Below are positions 58,304-64,000 of a DNA stretch of 64,000 bases, piece by piece. The stretch is from positions 186,001 to 250,000 of the forward strand of contig CAYLVB010000005.1 in the NCBI GenBank assembly GCA_964387075.1. Direction: 5' to 3'. Position numbers and translations under genes: made by a program. The stretch's first letter is position 1. Each line of letters opens with the position of its first letter. The notes beneath the pieces are model-generated. The model made no database searches. It had not been told where the DNA came from and worked only from the letters and a program-made list of their open reading frames with translations. This DNA comes from PALSA-968 sp964387075. Its GTDB lineage: Bacteria; Bacteroidota; Bacteroidia; B-17B0; Aurantibacillaceae.

Positions 58304-59361
58304 AAGTACTAATCACAGGAGGGGCAGGTTTTATCGGTTCACACGTCGTGAGACTGTTCGTGAACAAGTACAGCAATTACCAAATTTACAATTTAGATAA
58401 GCTTACCTACGCAGGCAATCTGGCCAACCTGCGCGACATCGAGAACAAACCCAATTACACCTTTGTAAAAGGCGATATCGTTGACGCGGACTTCATCAAT
58501 AAACTTTTTGCAGAACATAAATTTGAAGCTGTAATACACCTTGCCGCAGAAAGCCACGTAGACCGTAGCATTACCAACCCGCTTGAGTTCGTTTACACGA
58601 ATGTAATTGGTACAGTTAATTTACTCAATGCATTTAAGGCTGTTTCTCCCTCTCCTTTGGAGAGGGCTGGGGTGAGGTCTTTGTTTTACCACGTAAGTAC
58701 CGACGAAGTGTACGGCTCTTTAGGAGACACCGGTATGTTCACCGAAACTACTGCCTACGATCCTCATAGTCCTTATTCAGCTTCTAAAGCAAGTTCTGAT
58801 CACTTTGTGAGGGCTTACCATGATACGTATAAATTGCCCGTAGTCATTTCGAATTGCTCTAACAATTACGGTCCTTATCACTTCCCCGAGAAACTGATCC
58901 CTCTTTGCATCAATAACATCAAGAACAACAAACCCCTGCCTATTTACGGCAAAGGCGAGAACGTACGCGACTGGCTATTTGTAGAAGACCATGCCAACGC
59001 CATTGATGTTATCTTCCATAAAGCCAAACACGGAAGCACTTACAACATTGGCGGCCACAACGAGTGGACCAACATAGCTGTCATCCGCTTATTGTGCCAG
59101 ATCATGGACAAAAAACTGAACCGCGCAGCCGGAACGAACGAAAAACTCATCACCTTCGTAAAAGACCGCGCCGGCCACGACCTTCGTTACGCCATCGACA
59201 GCACCAAACTGCAAAACGACCTCGGCTGGAAACCCTCACTCCAATTTGAAGAAGGCTTAGAGAAGACTGTTGATTGGTATCTCGCCAATGAAGAATGGCT
59301 GAACAATGTTACTTCGGGTTCTTACCAGAAGTATTACGAGAGTCAGTATGTGAAGCGCTAG
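58300..59361 (+). CDS. rfbB: dTDP-glucose 4,6-dehydratase with an in-frame REP insertion
   Basis: 353 residues. Rossmann motif ITGGAGFIGSHVVRLFV, AAESHVDRSI, the active-site STDEVYGSLGD and YSASKASSDHFVRAYH, and NNYGPYHFPEKLIPL. It converts dTDP-glucose to the 4-keto-6-deoxy sugar on the way to dTDP-rhamnose. Between NAFKAV and FYHVSTDE the protein holds SPSPLERAGVRSL, read from a palindromic repeat (58646-58680). It sits in a surface loop region before the active-site strand, so activity is probably kept. Confidence 0.96.
   Translation: MKVLITGGAGFIGSHVVRLFVNKYSNYQIYNLDKLTYAGNLANLRDIENKPNYTFVKGDIVDADFINKLFAEHKFEAVIHLAAESHVDRSITNPLEFVYTNVIGTVNLLNAFKAVSPSPLERAGVRSLFYHVSTDEVYGSLGDTGMFTETTAYDPHSPYSASKASSDHFVRAYHDTYKLPVVISNCSNNYGPYHFPEKLIPLCINNIKNNKPLPIYGKGENVRDWLFVEDHANAIDVIFHKAKHGSTYNIGGHNEWTNIAVIRLLCQIMDKKLNRAAGTNEKLITFVKDRAGHDLRYAIDSTKLQNDLGWKPSLQFEEGLEKTVDWYLANEEWLNNVTSGSYQKYYESQYVKR
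58646..58680. repeat. REP-like palindrome inside rfbB
   Basis: Hairpin CCCTCTCC-TTT-GGAGAGGG (58648-58666) followed by CTGGGGTGAGGTCT. This hairpin plus GGGGTGAG tail is the inverse orientation of the CTCACCCC...CCCCTCTC unit at 10229-10277. Confidence 0.85.
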
Positions 59362-60136
59362 CAAACTTTTCGATTCGAAAAGGAATTCGGTCGATGATCA
59401 ATTCCTCAAATCTTTTCTTATATCGCTTCGCATTAATCAGATCGCAGTCCAACACCATGTGTCTGTCCTCTTGATAGTTGATATCCTTTGTTTGTCCAAT
59501 GTAGCCAACCTGGATATCTGCGAAAGTTGGATCATACCATTCATAAGCAATTACCCCATTATAGTATTCCTGTTTGATTTTATCATGTACTGTTAAATAC
59601 AGATAATGATTTTTAGCATACCAGTGGGAAGTGTCTCGGTGAAATTCAACCTCAATGCTATCATTAGAACACATTCCTACTTTGGATTGAAGTTCCTGAC
59701 AAGAATAGTCTCGATAGAAGTAGACAAGATCAGGTGATCTTTGGTAGCAGAGCACACGGTAAATAAGTAACGGTGAATAATCAATCGCGAGCAATAAAAG
59801 AAAAAAGCCAGCCGTATAGATGACAATTCGTTTTTGCCTATCCAAGCGCAATATAAGACGATAAACTACCCGTCCGGGAAATAGTAGTAGCGTAACAAAT
59901 ACTCCATACATGCATAGAATATCAAAATAGATGAAGTCGTTCCAATTCCATAACCAATTCACAATCCAGAAATGTCCAAGACCGGCGATTATATGTATAC
60001 TCCAAAGAATGAGTCGCCTGTAACGGCCTTGAGACACCAGTCCTGATAATAAAACGGCCGTTATAACCGGATTATAAATCATCAACCACATCAGGATAAG
60101 CCCTTCGCCGGTACTAGTAAATGATTGCGAAAACAC
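59309..60136 (-). CDS. Hypothetical membrane protein with soluble C-terminal domain
   Basis: 275 residues. Four helices in the first half (LILMWLMIYNPVITAVLLSG, IHIIAGLGHFWIVNWLWNW, ILCMYGVFVTLLLFPGRVV, IVIYTAGFFLLLLAIDYSPLL), then about 130 soluble residues with several Cys, rich in Tyr and Asp. No family recognised. The 3' end overlaps the end of rfbB by 53 bases on the opposite strand. The last residues (SHTDSRNTSGKNPK) are antisense to rfbB, so an upstream natural stop was probably lost. Confidence 0.65.
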   Translation of the reverse strand: MFSQSFTSTGEGLILMWLMIYNPVITAVLLSGLVSQGRYRRLILWSIHIIAGLGHFWIVNWLWNWNDFIYFDILCMYGVFVTLLLFPGRVVYRLILRLDRQKRIVIYTAGFFLLLLAIDYSPLLIYRVLCYQRSPDLVYFYRDYSCQELQSKVGMCSNDSIEVEFHRDTSHWYAKNHYLYLTVHDKIKQEYYNGVIAYEWYDPTFADIQVGYIGQTKDINYQEDRHMVLDCDLINAKRYKKRFEELIIDRIPFRIEKFASASHTDSRNTSGKNPK

Positions 60137-60169
60137 CTCAATGAAACGAGAAAAGAGACGAAAAATTGC

Positions 60170-60991
60170 CTACTTCCAAATAGAAGCCTCCGCCAGCTTA
60201 ATTTTAGAAGGAAAGAAGAAACGCGAGCTTTCTTCGAAGGATTTGGTGAAATCGCTCACATAAAAATGGTGTTTGTTGTTCTTGACAGTGGCCTGCAGTT
60301 TTAAGTCTTTGAGCACAGAACTCACTTTCTTTGCAACCACTTCAGCGTTATCGTAAATTTTCACTTTCCCCTTATAGAACTCTTCCACTTCCTTACGGAT
60401 AAGCGGGTAATGCGTGCAGGCCAGGATCAAAGAGTCGATCTTTTTTATCTTGGGGCGGGAAAGATAATCGAAAATGATGGTACGGGAGATCTTATTATTG
60501 AAAAAACCTTCTTCGATCATGGAAGCCAGTAAAGGCGTGGCCTGCGAGTAAACTGACAGGTTCTTGTTCTTCTCTTTTATCTTTTTTGCGTAAATGTCGC
60601 TCTTGATAGTTCCTTTTGTAGCAATAACGCCAATGTGTTTGTTCTTTTTGTCCTTTACGATCTCTTCTACCACAGGTTCCACCACATCGATCACAGGAAT
60701 CCTTCCTCCCACAAAATCCTTCACCGTTTCATAAGCCAGCGCCGAGGCCGTATTACAAGCCACCACGATCATTTTGCAGTTCTGCTGCATCAGGAATTGC
60801 GCAATGCGGATAGAATAATACTTAATGGAATCCGGCGACTTATCGCCGTAAGGCAAATGCGCAGTATCGCCGAAATAAATGATCTGCTCCTTAGGCAAAG
60901 CCTTGGCAATGGCATTGGCAACGGTCAAACCACCGATCCCCGAATCGAAGATCCCGATAGGTTGCGTGGGTTTCAGTTTTTCTTTTGCCAT
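60170..60991 (-). CDS. murI: Glutamate racemase
   Basis: 273 residues. PIGIFDSGIGGLTVANAI, YFGDTAHLPYGDKS, the catalytic Cys in VVACNTASALAYE and in LACTHYPLIRKEV, and Asp in the first motif. It supplies D-glutamate for peptidoglycan. Ten bases separate its start from the stop of the upstream VWA gene on the same strand. Confidence 0.96.
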   Translation of the reverse strand: MAKEKLKPTQPIGIFDSGIGGLTVANAIAKALPKEQIIYFGDTAHLPYGDKSPDSIKYYSIRIAQFLMQQNCKMIVVACNTASALAYETVKDFVGGRIPVIDVVEPVVEEIVKDKKNKHIGVIATKGTIKSDIYAKKIKEKNKNLSVYSQATPLLASMIEEGFFNNKISRTIIFDYLSRPKIKKIDSLILACTHYPLIRKEVEEFYKGKVKIYDNAEVVAKKVSSVLKDLKLQATVKNNKHHFYVSDFTKSFEESSRFFFPSKIKLAEASIWK

Positions 60992-61000
60992 AACACAAAA

Positions 61001-62464
61001 TTAACGATATAATTCAACAGCGGTTTGCTCGTTAGCTTTTATTGTGAATTTTTTCTCTATTGTATAGATCGATTGCTTCAAAGACTTTCCTCTAAAAGTA
61101 ACATGGTAGGTCCCCGGTTGCAGACTAAACTCCTGGCGGGTCTTATTGCCCGAGATATTGCACACCCATACAAGTTCTTTTCCCTTTTCCTGTAAAATGC
61201 AGCCATCGCCATACTCGATCGAAGTTATCTTCACTAATCCCGCATCAGGCACGTCTACATTCTTTGTAATGGTTTGGGTGACATTGATCGAGTTCACATA
61301 CGTGCGGGGCAGCGTTAAGATCTCCAGGTCATATTCCCCCACAATATACCTTTCCGCAGTATTAACGCTCATCACATGCAGGGTCTGCATTTTGCCATTT
61401 TGCCGAACTACCGTTTTTACCTTATCATTATTGTTGTAGATTCCCCCTCCCCTGTTCAGCGCCATCACGCCTTGCGGTGCATCAATTGGAATGACGTTAT
61501 GCGTTCCCACATTCAAAGTAACTCCCGAGGTTTTTTGCTGAGGAATTGTATTGGCAATGATGGTGTACTTGGCCGACTCATCCATAGGTATCGTATCCGG
61601 GAAACCTTTATAATTCAAACTGTGCACGTAGTTATAAAGGATGCTTCCTGTCCTTTCATTATAAAAGGTCATGTTCACATTGCTTTCGGTGGGCTTTGAA
61701 GAAACGTCCAGCAGGTTTACCTGGGCTGTTGTCTTATTTTTTACCTGCGTGGTGATATAGTCCACGCTCTTGGCTAATACATCCGGCTCTTCGTAGCTGA
61801 AATAGCTTCCCACGCACTCGAAAAGTTTTGCCTGTTCAACGGTTAAACCGATGCCGATGATGCAAGGGCGCAGCACGATTCCTTTTTTCATTAATTCTTC
61901 CCGGGCCTGGCAGGGATCGCCGCCGCATTCTTCGATACCGTCTGTAATTAAAATGATCGTATTGATCCCTTTGGTATCCGGAAAATCATCCGCCGCCTTC
62001 GTCAACGAATGTTCTATGGGCGTAATGCCGGTAGGTTTTACTTTTTTAACGGCATCCTTGATCTTCTGTACATTGTTCTTAGAGAAAGGCACAACCAGCT
62101 TACTATCGTTACAATCTCCGGGAGGATATTTCACGGTATGCCCGTATAATCGCAGCGCGAATTCATAATTCTTTAAGGTATTCAGGCTATCCAGGAATTT
62201 ATTGAAAAACACTTTGGCGTGTTCGATCCGCGGCTTTCCGTCGTACCCGGTCTTCATGCTGTTGGAAGCGTCAAATACAAAAAGCACCCGCGTGGTTTTC
62301 TGGGCAAGTAGATCAGTAGGCAGTAAGCAGTAGGTAGTAAGCAGCGTATAGTAGGCAGTATTAAGTAGGCAGTGAAAAATCGGTCGGAATATTTTTAAGA
62401 TCAGCCGGGATACCTCTAAATACGAAACAAGAACATCCATGTTTTTTTCTTTCACCATAACCAC
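61001..62464 (-). CDS. Secreted von Willebrand factor A domain protein
   Basis: Up to 487 residues; start uncertain (ATG 62464 or 62440). A hydrophobic N-terminus partly read from a repeat (CLLNTAYYTLLTTYCLLP) ends at a plausible signal cleavage DLLAQ. The VWA domain (about 57-240) has a MIDAS site: DASNSM, GITPIEHS and LITDGIEECGGDPC. Beta-rich domains follow to the end (LQPGTYHVTFRGKS). Such proteins bind divalent metal and partner proteins at the envelope. It is probably cotranscribed with murI. Confidence 0.82.
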   Translation of the reverse strand: MVMVKEKNMDVLVSYLEVSRLILKIFRPIFHCLLNTAYYTLLTTYCLLPTDLLAQKTTRVLFVFDASNSMKTGYDGKPRIEHAKVFFNKFLDSLNTLKNYEFALRLYGHTVKYPPGDCNDSKLVVPFSKNNVQKIKDAVKKVKPTGITPIEHSLTKAADDFPDTKGINTIILITDGIEECGGDPCQAREELMKKGIVLRPCIIGIGLTVEQAKLFECVGSYFSYEEPDVLAKSVDYITTQVKNKTTAQVNLLDVSSKPTESNVNMTFYNERTGSILYNYVHSLNYKGFPDTIPMDESAKYTIIANTIPQQKTSGVTLNVGTHNVIPIDAPQGVMALNRGGGIYNNNDKVKTVVRQNGKMQTLHVMSVNTAERYIVGEYDLEILTLPRTYVNSINVTQTITKNVDVPDAGLVKITSIEYGDGCILQEKGKELVWVCNISGNKTRQEFSLQPGTYHVTFRGKSLKQSIYTIEKKFTIKANEQTAVELYR

Positions 62465-62547
62465 TATTAGCGACCTTTTTAATTACTGTCGACTTACTAC
62501 CGCTTACTGCCGACTGCCTACTATTTTACACTGCCCACTGGCTACTA
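62314..62547. repeat. Inverted arrays of the ACTGCCTACTGC type around the VWA gene start
   Basis: Left array 62314-62374 contains repeated CAGTAGGCAGTAAGCAGTAG-like units. Right array 62484-62547 holds inverse units (CTTACTACCGCTTACTGCCG, ACTGCCTACT, ACTGCCCACTGGCTACT). About 110 bp between them contain the VWA start codons. The left array is coding for the VWA protein N-terminus. The right array ends on the stop codon of the sugar transporter. Confidence 0.82.
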
Positions 62548-64000
62548 ATGGCTGCTTTGAATTTGTGAATCGAAATCGAGTCCCTGTTTTTGCAGCACGT
62601 ATTTCACTTCCCATCCATAGAAGGTCAGGTAAGCAAAACCGATCAGGGGAACAATGTAAGAAGCGTGAATACCCATGCTGTCGGCCAGCCTGCCCTGCAC
62701 AAAAGGAAGTACCGCGCCGCCAATGATCATCATAATTAAGAGCGAAGAGGCCTGCGTGGTGTATTTGCCCAAACCGGCGGTGCTCAATGAGAAGATGCAA
62801 GGCCACATTACCGAGCAGAATAAGCCGCAGCTTACAAAACAATAGATGGCCAGTTTACCTGTAGTGAACAAACCGATCAGCATCATCACCATGGCAAGAG
62901 CCCCGAACAGCATCATCATGCGTGCCGGCTTCTCCTGGGCAACGAAGAATCCGATGATAAGGATGAACACAAATGGAAGAAAATACAAAAGATCGTTCAT
63001 GGGGCTTCCCTTTACGTAATTCACAGCCAATATCACCGAGTAAGCAATGAGCGGCACCACCACCATCATCACATAATGCATCGTCTTGCTGAAGTTGAAT
63101 ACTTTCAAAGCTCCTGTCCAGCGACCGATCATCAAACAGCCCCAATAAAGGGAAATATAATGCACCGTCTTTTCAAAGTCCAGACCCAAAAAGTTCTCCT
63201 GCTTCATCAGGGCTTGCAGATTACTTTGCGTGGTAACCTCGGTTCCTACATAAAAGAAGATCGCTATCATTCCATAGATGACCTGCGGGTATTTCAGTGC
63301 GCCCCAGTCCTTCTCCATTTTCTCCGAATTGGTGACCGGCGGCAGTTTGGACATCCCCAGTATGAGTGCGAATAAAATAAAGGCAACAGCAAGTATCATA
63401 CTCGGGCCTTTCACCTTTTCAACGCCCATCAGGTCTAGTTTTACACTCGCTCCATCCAGTGTTTTGATAGCGGAAAGCAAGTGTATATACGTTCCTTCGT
63501 TGATGGTAATGATAGGAATATGGGAGTTGGGATAATTCCTTTTTAAAAGTGCTACCTGTTTTTCAGTCGTGAATGGGTTCTCGTTGTAAACAATGACCAC
63601 ACCAAGTCCCTTAGACGACATGAACTCGTACTGTCCGCAAATACCGGCCGAGTCGGCGTTGTTTGCCAGATAATAATACGGAAGATGCCCGGAGTGCGTG
63701 CGCTCTAAAGTGAATACCGGGCCATCAATGGTTTGTGTTTTATTGGTTGTGCGTTCAATATTCACACTAAATGGTTCAACGCCCATTTCAGAACGAAGGG
63801 TGGCATTGTCATTGCCTTTAATGCTTCCGAAGATCGCGTAAGCTAAAAGCAGCGGGCCGATCGTGGTTCCGAAAGAATTGATACCGCCGGCCAGACTTAT
63901 ACGATGCGAACCGGTAGCAGGATCTCCCAACGCGATCACATAAGGATTGGCCACAATTTGCTGTAGTGAGAAGCCAAGACCGATCGTAAAGAGCGAAAAC
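62545..64000 (-). CDS. Sugar MFS transporter, FucP/GluP-like, 3' part (5' end outside window)
   Basis: The frame is open to the window edge (reading LFTIGLGFSLQQIVANPYVI), so a GTG at 63954 is internal. Family motif NPYVIALGDPATGSHRISLAGGINSFGTTIGPLL matches FucP-type sugar:H+ symporters. A large soluble insertion (about 100 residues, EMGVEPFSVNIERTTNKT to VKLDLMGVEKVKG) follows and is not in canonical members. Then six more helices including WTGALKVFNFSKTM and ASSLLIMMIIGGAVLPFVQG. The stop is provided by the adjacent repeat array. Confidence 0.9.
   Translation of the reverse strand, partial: FSLFTIGLGFSLQQIVANPYVIALGDPATGSHRISLAGGINSFGTTIGPLLLAYAIFGSIKGNDNATLRSEMGVEPFSVNIERTTNKTQTIDGPVFTLERTHSGHLPYYYLANNADSAGICGQYEFMSSKGLGVVIVYNENPFTTEKQVALLKRNYPNSHIPIITINEGTYIHLLSAIKTLDGASVKLDLMGVEKVKGPSMILAVAFILFALILGMSKLPPVTNSEKMEKDWGALKYPQVIYGMIAIFFYVGTEVTTQSNLQALMKQENFLGLDFEKTVHYISLYWGCLMIGRWTGALKVFNFSKTMHYVMMVVVPLIAYSVILAVNYVKGSPMNDLLYFLPFVFILIIGFFVAQEKPARMMMLFGALAMVMMLIGLFTTGKLAIYCFVSCGLFCSVMWPCIFSLSTAGLGKYTTQASSLLIMMIIGGAVLPFVQGRLADSMGIHASYIVPLIGFAYLTFYGWEVKYVLQKQGLDFDSQIQSSH

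Noticed and set aside
62314..62547. CRISPR array
   Set aside because: The short ACTGCC-type units lack regular spacers and unique spacer sequence; two inverse arrays instead.

Overview
The window is chromosomal DNA of a Bacteroidota bacterium, probably Flavobacteriales-like; I do not assign a genus. Pointers are secreted proteins with type IX secretion (T9SS) C-terminal domains, promoters of the TTTG/TAnnTTTG type, almost no Shine-Dalgarno sequences, two consecutive cytochrome oxidase subunit III genes, and small DUF6341/DUF6427-like membrane genes. Both ends cut genes: an FtsK-type translocase on the left and a sugar MFS transporter on the right.

Layout. 1-16 kb: ftsK, a broken TPR/SpoIIE gene, a PD40 outer-membrane-type protein, a half-size TauE/SafE protein, a repeat-bounded GxxExxY gene, an M20 peptidase, a TlpA-type thioredoxin, a terpenoid-cyclase-fold secreted protein, an LpxR-like protein, a Tat-exported PLP enzyme and a PAS histidine kinase. 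16-22 kb: two leftward stress operons (terB-like plus three USPs; DoxX plus two USPs plus one unknown gene) and a divergent small membrane gene. All three promoters carry TGA-N6-TCA boxes at the same fixed distances from the -7 element. 22-27 kb: a MITE-like element, DEAD-box helicase, iron permease-like protein, PQQ-sugar dehydrogenase and MORN protein. 27-32 kb: a compact candidate sulfur/metal stress module: GDCCVxC lipoprotein, Crp/Fnr regulator, then a coupled operon MFS - DsrE - rhodanese/6TM/SpoIIE fusion behind a perfect palindrome placed as a class II activator site. 32-42 kb: two tRNAs, CtpA protease, Rieske-like lipoprotein, RdgB, an 897-residue tandem D-Ala-D-Ala ligase, cupredoxin, Nudix, PurQ and membrane genes. 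42-48 kb: cytochrome oxidase assembly and subunit genes (ctaB, two subunit III genes, subunit IV, two SCO-type genes, DUF420). 48-54 kb: M43 protease, SLC13 and DAACS carboxylate transporters, YajQ. 54-59 kb: nucleotide-sugar genes (acetyltransferase, Gfo/Idh dehydrogenase, UDP-HexNAc dehydrogenase, rfbB) interrupted by a four-helix-bundle cassette and a VapBC-like pair. 59-64 kb: membrane protein, MurI, VWA protein, sugar transporter.

Two themes cut across the annotation. First, small palindromic or inverted repeats of at least five types sit tight against, or inside, coding sequences. They bound single accessory genes (GxxExxY; four-helix bundle) and contribute residues to RfbB, a SCO1 lipoprotein signal peptide and a VWA protein N-terminus. 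Second, Crp/Fnr-type operators lie 36.5 bp (and often also 58.5 bp) upstream of the last G of the -7 element at four promoters, which would put them near -41.5 and -63.5.
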